A stretch of 64,000 nt of DNA from Heterocephalus glaber (taxonomy: Eukaryota; Chordata; Mammalia; Rodentia; Bathyergidae): the NCBI RefSeq assembly GCF_000247695.1, contig NW_004624784.1, positions 12,535,988-12,599,987 on the forward strand, read 5' to 3'. The first letter of the stretch is position 1. The number at the start of each line of letters is the position of its first letter. Under the pieces are notes generated by a model. That model saw only the letters and a list, made by a program, of their open reading frames with translations, did no database searches and had not been told where the DNA came from. This document shows positions 1 through 15,099 of the stretch, one piece after another. The position numbers and the translations under genes were made by a program.

Positions 1-575
1 AACACACAAATGTGTCAGTGTGAATATTCATAACAGCCAAAAAGTGAAAAGAATACAAATGTCCATAAATTCATAAAAGGGCAAACAAAAATGCCATATC
101 CATACACCCATAAAAAGGAACAAAATTACAACATCTGCTACCTGAGTGAAACCTTTAAGAAATTATGCTAAGTGAAAGAATCAAATATAAATGGCCATAT
201 ATTGTATGACCCCACTTATATAAAATGTCCAGAGTTGGCAAATCTACAGCAACTGACTAGTGGTTATATAGGGATGGGGGTGACCACAAATGAATATACC
301 CTTTCTTTTCAAGGGAAGAAAAATGTTCTACAATGTGTTGTGGTAATGTTTCCTAGGGGATTTAACTCAGTGGTTCTGCTGCCTGCCTCGCAAGCACAAG
401 ATCCCAAGTTCGATCCCCGGTACCAAAAAAAAACAAACCAAAAAAGAAAAAAAATAACAAATGCTGGAGAGATTGTAGGGAAAAAAGGTAATGTTGCCTA
501 ACTCTAAGAATATGAAAAAAACATAAATTTGGCCATCTATATTGTTCGTGAACTATACCTTAATAAAGCTATAGA
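1..575 (+). repeat. Old L1 3'-UTR fragment (L1M type)
   Basis: Reads like the terminal part of mammalian-wide L1M elements: an 'agccaaaaagtg...aaatgtccat' start, 'ttatgctaagtgaaagaa', 'tattgtatgacccca', and an end in 'ttaataaagctat'. It is interrupted at 352-455 by an ID SINE. The open frame at 172-501 runs through this repeat and is not a gene. Confidence 0.75.
352..455 (+). repeat. ID-type SINE
   Basis: tRNA-like body with an A box (ttaactcagtgg), B box (agttcgatcc), GGTACC end and A-rich tail. It lies within the L1M fragment. Confidence 0.85.
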
Positions 576-597
576 AAAAAGTAAAAAAAGAAATTGG

Positions 598-770
598 AAG
601 CCAGGCATGGAGGCTCATCTGTAATCCCAGCACTCAGGAGCCTAAGACAGAAGAATTTCAAGTTTAAGGACAGTCTGTGCAACATAGTGACTTTGAGGAC
701 AGCCTGGGCTACATAGGAAGACCATGTCTCAAGAAAAAGAAAAGCAAACAAACAAACAAACAAAAAAGAA
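598..770 (+). repeat. B1 SINE
   Basis: 7SL-derived B1 with 'gtaatcccagcactcagg' and the duplicated 'gcctgggctacatag' segment, followed by an A-rich (CAAA)n tail. Confidence 0.85.
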
Positions 771-2140
771 ACAGGACACTCCACGAGGATATGTGATTTG
801 TACAAAGTCAAACAACAAGTTAGTAAAAAATGGAACTGAAAATACATCTCCCTGACTTCTACCAGCACTCAGTTCATTACTATGTATTGTCTCAGGCAAC
901 TTTGATAGACCAAAAAAAGAGCTAGGAAAGTAGAAAATACTGATACTAACATAAGAAATGGAAGAGAAATTTAGGTAATACAACTGAAATGTGGTCTTAA
1001 AAATTTAATGTGACTCCAAAATGGATTTTGGCCTAAAACTTAAAACAACCATTGCTGTGCTCTACGTGGTTATGATTCAGCTTAACAGAACCCCTTTTTC
1101 TAAAAGTTCAGGGCCCTAGATGCAGCTGCTGACTCAAAGGAAAGAGGAAAACAGATCAGAAGAGGCAGTGGGCTGAAATCACTGGCTACTCCCATGCATA
1201 TGTCAGAGGCCAATGAGTAACATCCTCCAACCAAGTTATTTTATTCCTGAGGATTGTAAAATCCTTTAAGGAGATACTAAAGTATCATCCCAATATGTAA
1301 TTATTTCTTAAAATCATGACATACAAGTTATTTAGATATAATGGACAAAAGTGGTATTTCTGCAGCTGGCTTGGACACAAAGACCACTGCTAGAATACAA
1401 CTACCCCATCTGACTAGAATAACAATATCACTGTTGATGTAGAAATGGAAAAAAAGCCAAGAACATACAATCAGTAAGAACATTATTTTGAGGGTTTAAA
1501 AAAAAAATGAGCTACTAAAAAAACTCATCCATTGTCAGAACATTGCTTATGCAACATTAGAACATTCTGACAGAAAGAAAGGACAACAGGAGGCAGGAAG
1601 CAGAAAGACAGAAGTAAGAAATCCTGCAGGTGCGAGCTACTAATAAGAAGCACACTGCTCTGCTCCTCCATTCCACAATAAAAACAGTTCTGTTTCTTGT
1701 GGCATATAAACTAAGATTTCTTCTGTCAGAAACAGAAAACAACTTACTACATGAAAATGTCAACTTGTTCCATGGAACACTACACTGGCAGTGAACAGAT
1801 ATAAACCTTTTCAACTAGTTTGGGATGTTTCCTCACTGAGTTTTTAACATCATTGGCTCTTTATCAAATTCAGTTCAGTTCATGCAAACTCTAACACAAA
1901 TGGACAAAAATACCACCCTGAAGTATACATTAAAAATAATAAGAGTCTATAAAATATCTTGTCCTCAACTTTCTAACAGCTTTGGCTTATTTCTAATTAT
2001 AAATTAATGCAGAAGCTCTCTTAACCCACCTCCCCTTTTCTCTCTAAAACTGATCCCCACCACAAAAAACCTGCCCCACAACTAACAGCTATTGTCTCTT
2101 TCTCTGGGATACTTCTGCTCCCATTATTCCATGTTTGTTG
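771..2140. other. Intronic stretch, nothing recognised
   Basis: AT-rich unique-looking sequence. I see no exon, RNA gene or recognisable repeat; short open frames here lack family resemblance. Confidence 0.5.
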
Positions 2141-2142
2141 GG

Positions 2143-2257
2143 GGGGGGGTATTTATTTGTTTCTGTAGTTCAGGCTGGCCTTGAACTGAAAGCAATCCTC
2201 TGGGCTCAGCCTCCTGAGTACTGGGATTACAGGTGTGCACCACCATGCCTGGCATTC
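2143..2257 (-). repeat. B1 SINE
   Basis: Reverse-complement B1: 'ttcaggctggccttgaac', 'tactgggattacaggtgtg', 'caccatgcctggc'. A G9 run precedes it. Confidence 0.85.
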
Positions 2258-2429
2258 CATGTATATTTGTTGATAACAAGGGTTTTTTTCAAAACTTATT
2301 TATATTAGTTGCTCTGGTGATTATAGTCACAGAAGGTAATTAAATTCTAGGTAAACTGATGAAGTAATAAGGAGAAAAAAAGGACATGTTTCTATGAAAA
2401 CTAAATTGGATAACTTAAAATATTTGATG

Positions 2430-2530
2430 GAGCTAGTTATGGTGGCACATGCCTATAATTCCAGCACTCAGGAGGCTGAGGCAGAAGGATTGTCATGAGT
2501 TCAAGGCCAGCCTGAACTACATAGTGATAA
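2430..2530 (+). repeat. B1 SINE, 3' truncated
   Basis: 'ggtggcacatgcctataatt', 'ggaggctgaggcagaaggat' and 'ttcaaggccagcctgaac'. The sequence breaks off after the first 'ctacatagtg' unit. Confidence 0.8.
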
Positions 2531-3049
2531 AGCCAAATTAGATATGGATAAGAAAAGCATAAAAGACTGAAGAACAAGATCATAAAAATCAAAAGGGATT
2601 CTATACTGATATCGCATCACAAATCCCTTTAAATTCCTGTACAAAACTGGGAATCGCAGATAATGAATTAGGAGTGTGTTTAAAGGAAGAACTACAATCA
2701 GGGCAAAAAGCCTTGGCCCTACATCAAAATATTAACCAACGTGTTTCTTAGATTGCAAGGAAAAAGAGGAAGTAGGACCTATAGAAGAAAACAAACACTT
2801 TATTTTCAACTTGAGACTTCAATCAATTTTAATGTATGGATTTTGTTAATACCCTGATTCAAACTAATAAATGATTTAAAATAATACACATAAAGCAAGG
2901 AAATTCTTAACACTGATTTGATATTTAACCATACATACTAAGGAATTATTGTTAATTGTTTTGGGTACAATGTTACTGTGGTTATATTTCATTGAAAAAG
3001 AATACTCATCTCTTTAAAGGTATATGTCAAAATATTTACAGATTTAATG

Positions 3050-3222
3050 ATAAGATTCTAGAACTTGCTCCAAAATCTGAGAAGAGGAAGCAGGAAGGGA
3101 CATAGATGAAGGATTGGCCATGCGGTACTGTTTGTGTAAACTGATGAATGGGTCAATGGGGGCTCACTACACTATTCTCTCTACTTTATGTTTGAAATTT
3201 TCTATAATAAACAATTTTAAAG
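3050..3222 (+). repeat. Old L1 3'-end fragment
   Basis: Ends with the classic L1M 3' terminus ('gggggctcactacactattc' then 'tgaaattttctataataaac'). Confidence 0.65.
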
Positions 3223-3974
3223 ATTGGTGCATGAATATATATTTCTGATTTCCTTGCTCCATCTGTTTTCCCCCAATTAACAAAGCAATCATAAACCAAT
3301 TTTATCGTATAAAAGGGCTTCTATTGGAGATAAAAGAGCATATCCTCAAATGCTCAAAATGCAGGTAACTCCACAAAGTAGTGATAACGCCAAAATATTC
3401 TAAAAACAGTATCCCATAAACATTCCATGAACAATATCCCATATGGTCCAATTATCCTTGAAAATCTCTAAAATGTACATAAAAGTGCATAAAGCAAATC
3501 CAAACATGTTAAGGCTGTTTTATTACCATATTAATTCACATAATTATCTCCCTATCCCTATAATCTTCTTCAGTCTTTTTACCCTCAAAAAGAGGAAAGA
3601 GCAATTTACAATCCCTTAATCTCTTAATCTCTCCCTTAATCTTTGAAATTCTCACCCAGATGTACCAAAGAAGTTATGTAAAAATCAAAAATTTAGATAA
3701 TCAGATTCTATTTCTCATTAACCTTTCTTCATTCTTTCCTGCAGCAACTTCTCCAGTATAAGTTTATGTCCTTTTGCAAAAGATAAGGAGCAAATGATGA
3801 TTCATAAAAAGCAAATGAAAGGTTATATCCATACTTACTCAATTCTTTCCTCTTGAGGTTGGGCTAAGGGAAAGGATTAGGCAGCTGCTATTATATGCTC
3901 TTCCGACCTGTACTGTATTTATGCACTAGCTTTGGAGGTGTGGTAGAACTAAAAAGTCCTGCCAACAAAGGCAA

Positions 3975-4480
3975 AAGAAAAAAAAGAGCCAGAGAAGCCA
4001 GGCCTTCTCATTTGCTGCTGGGGAGGATAACCCTGGGGCAATCTTTCTGGGAAACAATATGGCAACATATGTATCAGGTGTCTTACAAACAAGTGCTCCC
4101 ACGGGTCCAGTACTTTCACTTTCAACAATCTACCTGGAGCACAAAAATCAGAAATACATCGAGGACTCAATTGTGCTAAATGACTATGAGCCTGGTTGGT
4201 GGCACATGTCTGTAATCTCGGACAGTGAGCCAGGGCGATCAGCCTGGGTTAAATTACCAGTACCACAAAAAAAGGAAGGCAGAAAGGAAGGGGACAGAGA
4301 AGCCTAACTATTTAAAAATGTGCAGGTAGAAGTAAAAGTATTTTATGATTTTACAGTACTCAAAACTATTGCCTCTGGGTGGCAGGACTGTGGGTGTTTT
4401 TTTCCTCCCACTCCTTTATAATCTTATGAATTTTCCCAAATTTCTTCCATAAGCACAAAGTTTTCTTAATGAGGGAGAGC
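3975..4480 (+). repeat. Old L1 fragments with a SINE inserted
   Basis: 3990-4180 resembles the end of L1M ORF2 and its 3' UTR ('tttgctgctggggagg', 'ctttctgggaaacaatatgg'). 4188-4280 is a degenerate B1/ID-like SINE. 4340-4480 resembles a later part of L1M 3' UTR ('gcctctgggtggcaggactg'). Open frames here are repeat-derived. Confidence 0.55.
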
Positions 4481-4699
4481 ATGGCAATAGCACTGGAAAC
4501 TGGTAAGGATCTGGTCAGTGAGGAGTACATCTAAGAAAGTTACCTTCAAAGGTAGATAAGACCAACCCAAAAGTATAACTGCCTATATAACTTGGGAGCA
4601 AGCTAGAGTGACACAAGAAAACTATGCAAGGCATACAGTATACATGGTCACTGTATTTCCTGTTTTATTATTCTTGCTTGTTTTGTTTTTTGTTTTATG

Positions 4700-4865
4700 G
4701 TTTGTTTGCTGGTTTGTTTGAACCCAGGGTCTTCGCACTATGCTACATCCCTAGCCCTTTTCAAAATATTTTGAGACAAGGTCTTGCTAAGTTGCCCAGG
4801 CTGGGCTCGATCTTGTGATCCTCCTGCCTTAGCCTCCCGGAGTGTTGGGATAACAGACATGGGTC
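4700..4865 (-). repeat. B4-type SINE dimer (ID + B1)
   Basis: Reverse complement: an ID-like unit (aacccagggtcttcgcac...tacatccctagccc) is joined to a B1-like unit (gagacaaggtcttgctaagt...gtgttgggataacaga). Confidence 0.75.
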
Positions 4866-4873
4866 TGTGTTTT

Positions 4874-5029
4874 TGGTGTTTTGTTTTGTTTTGAGACAGG
4901 GTCTTGCTATGCAGTTCAGGCTGGCCTTGAACTCACTATGTAACCCAGGCTGACCTTGAACTCATGGCAATCCTCCTGTCTCAGCCTCCTGAGTGCTGGG
5001 ATCACAGGCGTCCACTACCACATCTGGCA
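4874..5029 (-). repeat. B1 SINE with target duplication
   Basis: Reverse B1 with the internal duplication. It is flanked by 'catgggtctgtgttttt' at about 4858-4874 and the near-identical 'catgggtctgtgttttc' at about 5029-5045, a target-site duplication. Overlapping open frames are repeat shadows. Confidence 0.9.
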
Positions 5030-5229
5030 TGGGTCTGTGTTTTCTGTTTCTTTCCCTTTTTGCTTCCTTTCTATCTGTCCCATTGACAGGGCACCAAAGG
5101 GTTTTGGGTATGTGTTTAAAGGGAAAGCAATGGAGGGCTGCAGGTAAGCGGAAAGGGTAACAAAGTGACACATGACAAAGGCCAAGACAAGTACTACTCT
5201 TCCTCTGTAATTGAACATGTTTCATGAAA

Positions 5230-5780
5230 TCTCACTTTTAGAGTCCATTTTTAGTGGAGAAGATAAGTATCTTAGACTTGGTACATATATCTTGCTTCTC
5301 TAATAAAAGAGCAAGTGCTCAGAAGGTGAGGGCAAAAGTAGAGATATACCGTTCTATCTTTCTGAAATTCTAACTTCAGCTCCCTCACTAACTACCTATG
5401 GAACTCTAGAAGAACGGGAGGGAGATACAGAAGACAGCTATGAATCTAATAGGTAAGTGGTCTAAATACTGTAACAATTTATTATAACCTGAGATTCTAG
5501 TTTTTGTTAAATCCATCTTTCTAGACTCTGGGGAGGGGAGGAGTTGGAAGAGAACATCTCTCTAATCTTATTTCTTCCCAATAAATCAACAAATGTCTGT
5601 TGATTGAGCATGTTTAATTTATATGCAAAATGTATGGTATTCCCTTACAGTGTAAAAAAAATGTTAAGTTGTTAAAATTTACCACTTCCCCATCTCAAGA
5701 AATGCGTCATAAAGCTTTTTGCCCTTAATCATAAAATAAGCAATATGAGTTTCTAGAAGCATAAATCAGATAATGCCAGC
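5230..5780. other. Intronic stretch, nothing recognised
   Basis: AT-rich sequence without a recognisable repeat or exon. Confidence 0.5.
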
Positions 5781-5784
5781 ACTC

Positions 5785-6335
5785 TCCTTTGATATTCTCT
5801 GATGTTGACCTGTCTCCTGCCCAATTTCATAAAATGGCCTATGAAATCTACATAATCTGGCGGGTCTACCTGTCTGATCCCATCCCTCACTATCCTACCC
5901 CTTGTTCACCAGGCATCATGACACAAGACCTTGAGTCTAATCTTTGGATAATCCAAGTTCATTTCTGCCTCCCAAAGGCCTTTGCACTTGTCGTTCCTTC
6001 GTTCCTTCGGCCAAGGGTGGATTCTATCTTTCAAAGCTTCACAGGCTTCCTTTTCCTCACCATGCAGGTCTCAGCTCAAATATCACCATCTTACAAGGGC
6101 CTTCCCTGATCAGTCAATCTGAAACAGCACCCTTCCCAGATCTCTATCTAGCCCATTTATTTTCTTCTTAGTATTCATCACTACATTAAATTGTTTTTTG
6201 TTTGTTTGTTGTTCTGTTTTATTTTTACATGTCTCTGTCTACCTCCACCCATTTCAAAGCAAGCTCCAGGAAAGTGTTTTTTTATCTCTCTTCTTCAATG
6301 GTGTATTTGAGAATGAATGAATGAATGGGGAAAAG
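5785..6335 (+). repeat. L2 LINE 3' end
   Basis: Matches the L2 terminus in order: 'caggtctcagctcaaatatc', 'agggccttccctgatcag', 'cagcacccttcccagatc', 'agcaagctccaggaaagtg', and an end in the 'gaatgaatgaatg' repeat. The open frames at 5789-6171 are L2 ORF2 decay, not host genes. Confidence 0.85.
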
Positions 6336-6339
6336 ATTC

Positions 6340-7535
6340 CATCTCTTGACAAATTTTTTTTTAATAATTTGAGACTTGTGAGTAGAGAGCAACTCTTTCT
6401 CTTTTCAAAGTGTCCATTTTGTTCTCTTTTATGCCACGAATTAGAAAACATTAGCCAAACTTATGCCTGGAAAATAAAAACAGCACTTCTGGCACAGAAA
6501 TAACTAGTCTGGGCACCTCTGGCTTGAGCCAGATCTATGACTTTCTAGGGAGTTGGCACCAAAGTCAGAATGCTAAAATAAATATCTTTCGTGTTTGAAG
6601 TGGAATACAGGTATTTTGACTGGAAAGACTAGTCTAATAAATCTTAACTCTTCACAGTTAGTAACCCCATCACAACCATATCAAAAATTAGTCATCTTTC
6701 TGTTGTTCTTACTTTATTATCTAGGGATGGGACTATCTTCCTCAAATGTATCTAATATAAATCTTGCTTTCAACTTCTTTTTGACATAATTCTTTCATTT
6801 ACCACTGAATCTTGTTTTAACTTTCTAAAGGGTAAAAGTATTATCCCATACACTTCGTTAAACTCTTCCTCAGTGGTAAAAAGAATGCTTTTGGCCCACT
6901 ATGAGTTGTTCTCCTCATGAAAATGAGCTTGCAGTAAAACACACGCACACAAAAGTGTCCTGACTGGTGACTATTTGAAAGGAGGTCATAGGGTAAAATG
7001 TTTTTCTCTGTGTAATATTTAAATTTAAGAACCCTGACCTTGGCCTTCCAAGTAGCAGACTCTGTTTGCAAGTGCAAATGTCTTCTTAAGCTTGCAGGAA
7101 CATTTTTATATATTTTCCACCAAATTTAAGTGAGTCTCTGGAGAAAAGACTGCACTCAAAACTGTTCCATCATCAACGTGACAAAAATTAGTTATACAAA
7201 ACATAATGAAAACTCAAGGCGGCCTAAAGCAAAAGCCAGTGTTAGTTTTCATTACATAAGTCTCATAACTGTTTTTTTTTAAAGTTTAACCAATGAAAAA
7301 TTGTTCTTCAATGCTAATTTTATGAGATTATCCAGACCATATCCCATAAGAATTAAACCCAGGTATCTCCAAGTGGCCCCTGAAATAATAGCACCCTTTT
7401 TTTTCAACCATAAAAGGATGAAAATTAGGATGGCTGTTACCTACACAAAATTGATAGCATATGCAGTTCTAAACTCTTTCCAAAGTATAAATTGAAGAAA
7501 AGAGGAATTATGTCTCATTCATCTTGGTTACTACA
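6340..7535. other. Intronic stretch, nothing recognised
   Basis: AT-rich sequence with short open frames only. No exon or clear repeat was identified. Confidence 0.45.
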
Positions 7536-7538
7536 ACA

Positions 7539-7578
7539 CTTGATGATGATGATGGTGATGATGGTGATGATGATGATG
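7539..7578 (+). repeat. (GAT)n microsatellite
   Basis: About 40 bp of TGA/TGG-type trinucleotide repeat (tgatgatgatgatgg...). Confidence 0.9.
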
Positions 7579-7584
7579 GGATAA

Positions 7585-7765
7585 CATCTATTACATACTT
7601 ATTGTGCATAAATAGGTTTACACATATTATCTTACAGTATTTAATCTCCATTACGCCCAAATTTGTTATCCCATTTTACAGATGAAGAAATCAAAGAACA
7701 AAGAAGGTCAATAACTCCTCATGGCCCAAAATCACACCACTATTAAGCAACAAAAGATTCAAACC
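7585..7765 (-). repeat. MIR SINE
   Basis: Reverse MIR features: 'catcttattgtgc'-like start, 'tatcccattttacagatgaag', then 'cacaccactattaagcaac'. Confidence 0.7.
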
Positions 7766-7900
7766 AAGCAATCTTATCTAAAGCAGAAGCACTTAAAACA
7801 AACCAGTAACCCGCAAAGATATATATTTGCTGAAATCAGCTTAAAAGTATTTGACCAAATACTTTTATAGACATGTACACATTTTAAAAATGCACACAAG

Positions 7901-7987
7901 GGCCAGGGATTTAGCTCAGTGGTGCCGCCGCCTGCCTCGTAAGCACAAGGTCCTGAGTTCGATCCCTGGTACCAAAAAAAGAAAAAA
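7901..7987 (+). repeat. ID-type SINE, young
   Basis: A box 'tagctcagtgg', B box 'gagttcgatcc' and GGTACC + A tail. Flanked by 'aaaaatgcacacaa' on both sides (target duplication). Confidence 0.95.
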
Positions 7988-7996
7988 TGCACACAA

Positions 7997-9330
7997 ACTA
8001 TATCTACTCTTTGCTCCCACTGATCCAATTACTTTGAAGGTATAATCAGGCACAGGAAACAGAACACAAGCAATCTGACAGCAAAAAACACCTATTTTTA
8101 AAAATATCTTTAATTTTTTATTGTGTCCTACCAAAAGGACAGAATCGGAGAATCTTAGGCTAAAATACAAAAAGAAAAGAAAAAAGAAATCAAAGCAGGC
8201 AGCACAAAGACAGGGTGAACTACTGACCAAAGTATGTCACAGATGAATATTTGCTCCTGTGCCCTGTTCTGCAGTGACGCGCTCTAAGCACTGCAGTGCT
8301 GCCAATATGAAGTCTGAGCTCATGAATGCTGTGCTGCAAAAGTACCCAAAAAACAAACATTTCCTTTGCTCTACTGATTTTATTGATTCCAGGGTCCCAC
8401 TCTAGGAAGTTTGAGAGTTAACAGGATTTGGGAAAGGGCCAGCTTTTCATTGTTGCATGGGGTACAGAAGTTCAGCAATAAGTAAAGTTTATTTTAGCCT
8501 CTTAGTCCTTGGAATGGGTCATGTAAGAAAAGTGATCATAAATATTTCTCTGATATTCAGAAAATACCTATTACCTAACCCCTTTCAGCCAACACAAGTA
8601 TCATCTGAATTACCCGAGTCTGATTCTATATATGGTTATAGAAAAACCCAGACCATTCAGTGATTTGCAGAGGGGGAGGCCATCAATTAAACACCTCAAA
8701 AAGATAAAACAAAAAATAGTACATTACAGAAACAGATGGAGTAAAAATAACTTTTTGCTTCCAAATGATTTGACTTCAGAAGGTAAATGCTGCATTGCTT
8801 CCTACCTGAGCAACTTCTAGTATCTATGCACCTTCCCCACCATTATATAACTAAACCATGGCATTAATAGGCCATCGTACATTATGTCAACAGCTGCTAG
8901 GCACATCTAAGCTGTCAGCAATTGAGAACCCCTTCCAAAGTGGACTCATAAGCAAGAAGCAGGCCAAAATATGTTCATCGTTCATCCAGAGCACATGACA
9001 ACTCCTTGTGAATTAAGCTTTACTTGTGTCCTCAGAGTAATTTAAACAGCAAAAGATAGGACACTTGTAACTAAATAGGAAATTGCACACTGCCACAGAG
9101 ACACAAATGAATGCTGGTGTGGTCTCTTCCCACATGCAATCCATTGTCCAAGCCATTTCAGTCTTATTCAAGAGTTTGAATATTTCCATACATAGAAATT
9201 GCATAACCACACACCTCAAATGATCAAAGGTAAAATCCACATAAACAGTGACGTCCATTAATAAACAAGCCAATCTTTTAAATGCTACAGTCCTAAAGGA
9301 TACCAAAGTCTCAGGGAAAAGCTATGAAAC
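7997..9330. other. Intronic stretch, nothing recognised
   Basis: No SINE, exon or RNA gene recognised. It begins a SINE-poor zone extending across the SIK3 promoter. Confidence 0.5.
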
Positions 9331-9338
9331 ACAAGCAT

Positions 9339-9342
9339 GCAT

Positions 9343-9377
<35 letters not shown>
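9339..9377 (+). repeat. (CA)n microsatellite
   Basis: About 19 CA units ('cacacacaca...'). Confidence 0.95.
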
Positions 9378-11985
<2,608 letters not shown>

Positions 11986-12099
11986 CGACCTTCCCGCGTG
12001 GGCCCGGGTTCCTTAGGCGCTGGCTCCCGCGTGCCCCGCTCTGGGGAGCAGGCAGTGGGAACCTCAAGTGTGCCAGCAACTTCGAAACCTCCACCGCGT

Positions 12100-13850
12100 T
12101 TCCTGAGTTGAGGGTCTGCGATGCCTGAGCCCATTGGCCCTGAAATCACAGTGTCACCCCTACTGTGACCTGTGTTCCAGTTCAACAGCCTCCCTTAAAA
12201 GTATTTCCTCATCACCAGAATTACCAGCCTTGTCCTCCTTTAGCCCTTGAGGCCACAAAGGCAGGCATAGCTACAGTATTTAAGCAACAGTAACCAAGTT
12301 GGTAGCAAGGCAGAGGAATTGTTCAGTAAAATTCCTTCCTCTTACAAAATCCAGCTCACCTTGTACAATTGATCTAATTGTCACAGAACCTAGAAGAATG
12401 GGGAAACTAGGATTTGCGTGTTCCAAGGCGGAGAAACCAGCCCAACCACGCATTCTAGTCAGTGGGTGGGTGAGGGCCAGAGAAGATTCGTCGTTTTGCT
12501 TCCTACCACCCCCGTCTCTGAACGAACTGTAGCCAGGTGTCTGTCAGAGTGTCTGCACAGTTTTTGTTATATTTATAACCCGATGAAGCAGTGGTGCACA
12601 TTATTTGGTGAGCACTCGTGTTTAAAGATGAACAGTCCGTTAGGCAAAATAAATAAGTAAATAAAAATTCCATCCTTTCTAGTGACTCTCCAAGGACATT
12701 AAAAGTGATCAAATTAATAATTGCAACAATAAAACTCATCTCTTTTTCTTTCCTCCTCTATCATCTGACATTCCACATTCTCCACTAGTTCCCAGGCTTC
12801 CCCCTCCTCCCTTCTCCCTCTTCATTAAGTAGGTTGATTTAGCTGCCTTACATGGGGATAGAAGGTAGGAAATTGGGCTGTCAGTGGAAGATAGCCTTTG
12901 GCTGGACAGGAAAGCAACGGAGAAGACTGTGTATACTTCTATGTTAAAATGTATCCCTTCAGTCTAGTCTTAATCCATCCACATCTGTCTTTCTCCATGG
13001 TAGCACTGCATTGTCAGGTCCCTGAATGTACAGTATTAAAAAGTGACACCCATGGCACTGTAAATATGTGACAAGATAAACATATATTACTCTCTCTGAC
13101 CAAAAGACATTTCCTAGTGCTCTGATGCCCCATCTGACTTTTAGTAATGGTTGGAACTAGGATGGGGCAGAGGGGTTAACCCACAATTGTCTTGGATCAT
13201 TTCCCTGGTGGCTCTTCCAAATTGCCAACATAACGCTGATTGGCTCCTTTACAAGCAAATAAGGATAAGGATAGAGTGGACTTCTCTTCTTGTGCTTTCA
13301 ATTGAGCTTATTCATTTCCAGATAAATGATGGAACGTGGTCAGTCTTTCTTACCATTTCATGGCCCTCCCCATGAGTGTTGAGTCCCAGAGCTCTGGTTT
13401 AACCACCTCACAGGGAAACTCAATAGAAAACTTAGCTGCCTGATATACAAAAGAAAAAACCTTTCACCCTGGAAGCTGAAACCACTCTCACTAGTGACTA
13501 CATTTATGAGTGTCATCCACTCATGGAGATCATTTGAACATCAAATCAAATCACTTTTGCTGCTCTCGCAAAAATATCAAAAACAACAGTGGGGAGGCCC
13601 TAGAAAATGAAGCATTGATCTAATTTCCAAGGAGAAGAGACAGATCACCCTTGTTCCCCAAAATGACCAAAATATAGCCATATAGTATATTTTATGTCAT
13701 TTATGCTCCCAGACTAGTAGGTGGTGTGTCTAATTGAGACTTGAATAGCATTGCTAGAGATAGTTCTGAAGATTTCCCTTTCATTAGAAAAATAAAGAAA
13801 ATTAGGGAGGGGATTAATCAAAAGAGATCATCAGGGGGAAAGGAAAATTG
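12100..13850. other. Intergenic stretch, nothing recognised
   Basis: Unique-looking sequence upstream of SIK3. It contains an inverted CCAAT near 12131. No exon, RNA or clear repeat was seen. Confidence 0.5.
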
Positions 13851-13867
13851 TTTGTTTTTTGTTTTTG

Positions 13868-13984
13868 TTTTTTTGGAGACAGGGTCTTGCTACATATTTC
13901 AAGCTGACCTTGAACTCACTATGTACCCAAGTTGGTCTTGAACTCACAGCAATCCTCCTGCCTCATCCTCCTGAGTGGTGGGAA
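13868..13984 (-). repeat. B1 SINE
   Basis: Reverse B1: 'ggagacagggtcttgctac', 'ccttgaactcactatgtac', 'agcaatcctcctgcctca'. Confidence 0.85.
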
Positions 13985-14080
13985 AAGAAAAATAGTTTAA
14001 ATGTATATATTTATTAAGTATGTATTGAGTACCAAAGACTGAGATTTTAGGAGAGACTCACAGTTGATAATAGCAACTTA

Positions 14081-14175
14081 GGGGCCGGGGATTTAGCTCG
14101 GTGTTTCTGCTGCCTACCTCACAAGTGGAAGGCCCCGAGTTTGATCCCTGGGACCAAAAAATAAAAAATAAAAAT
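14081..14175 (+). repeat. ID-type SINE, young
   Basis: Full tRNA-like body with an A-rich tail, flanked by a 12-bp duplication 'aatagcaactta' (14069-14080 and 14176-14187). Confidence 0.95.
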
Positions 14176-14187
14176 AATAGCAACTTA

Positions 14188-14278
14188 GGAGCTGAGGGTG
14201 TAGCTGTGATAGAGTAACATTAACTTCCTCAAAGCCCTGGGTTCAATCCCCAACACCACAAAATAATAACAAAAATAA
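14188..14278 (+). repeat. Older ID-like SINE
   Basis: Diverged copy with B box 'gggttcaatcc' and end 'ccaacaccacaaa', lying just after the young ID. Confidence 0.7.
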
Positions 14279-14281
14279 CAA

Positions 14282-14445
14282 TCTGCCAGGCACTATGCTA
14301 AACAGTTTACATATGTGAACTCACTTAAGCCTTATAGCAGATCCAAGAGATACATTATATTATTATCCCTGCTTTCCAAATAAAGCCAATGAGGTATAGA
14401 GGGATTAAGAGAATTGCCAAACTCATAGAGCCAGAACATATATGG
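14282..14445 (-). repeat. MIR SINE
   Basis: 'tgccaggcactatgctaaac', 'tgaactcacttaagcctta', 'ttattatccctgctttcc' and 'aggtatagagggattaag' follow reverse MIR order. Confidence 0.8.
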
Positions 14446-14591
14446 GGTAAAAAACTGAGACCCAAATCCAGGCAACCTACCTTTGGAGCCTAAGAACATT
14501 CCCTAGGATATTACAATCCCTATCAAGGTAGGAGCCAGAAGGAAAAGTAGCTTCTCCAGAAGCCAGGGTAACTGAACTCAGTTTAGACTCA

Positions 14592-15093
14592 ATGCTATGG
14601 TTTAGATCTGCAATATCTCCCAAGGGCCCTTGGCTCCTGGAAGATGATGGCCCTGTAAAGAGGTGTGGCCTAAGGTCTTTAGGTGATTGGGGGATGGTCT
14701 CAAAGGGGACAACTCTGTCTCTTTCTTTCTCCCTTTCTTTCTCTCCACCCAAGAAATGAACACTTTTGCTCCACCATGCATTCCTTTCCTGCTGCCTCAC
14801 CACAAGGCCCAAAGCATCAGGGTCAACCAGTCATGAACTAAACCTCAAAAACTATGAATCAACCAGGCATAGTGGCGAACGCCTGAAATCACAGCACTCA
14901 GGAGGCTGAGGCAGGAGGATCACTGTGAGTTCAAGGCCAGCCTGGACCGCATAGTGAGTTCAAGGCCAGGCTGAACTACATAGTGAGACCCTGTCTTAAA
15001 AAAAAGAAAAGAAAAAACTGTGACTCAAAATGAACCTTTTATAAGTTGATTATCTCACATATTTGTTATAGTGATGAAAAGCTGACTAACGCA
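14592..15093 (+). mobile_element. Solo LTR, ERVL-MaLR-like
   Basis: Begins 'tgctatggtttagatctg' and ends 'gatgaaaagctgactaac', with an interior typical of MaLR LTRs (Cys/Pro-rich 'ctgctgcctcaccacaagg', 'catgaactaaacctc'). A B1 SINE at 14866-15013 interrupts it. The 111-codon antisense frame is not a gene. Confidence 0.65.
14866..15013 (+). repeat. B1 SINE inside the LTR
   Basis: Complete B1 with the duplicated 'gtgagttcaaggccag' unit and an A tail. Confidence 0.9.
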
Positions 15094-15099
15094 CTCAGA

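Noticed and set aside
5789..6171. Small protein genes at 5.8-6.2 kb
   Set aside because: Frames fall in an L2 LINE 3' end.
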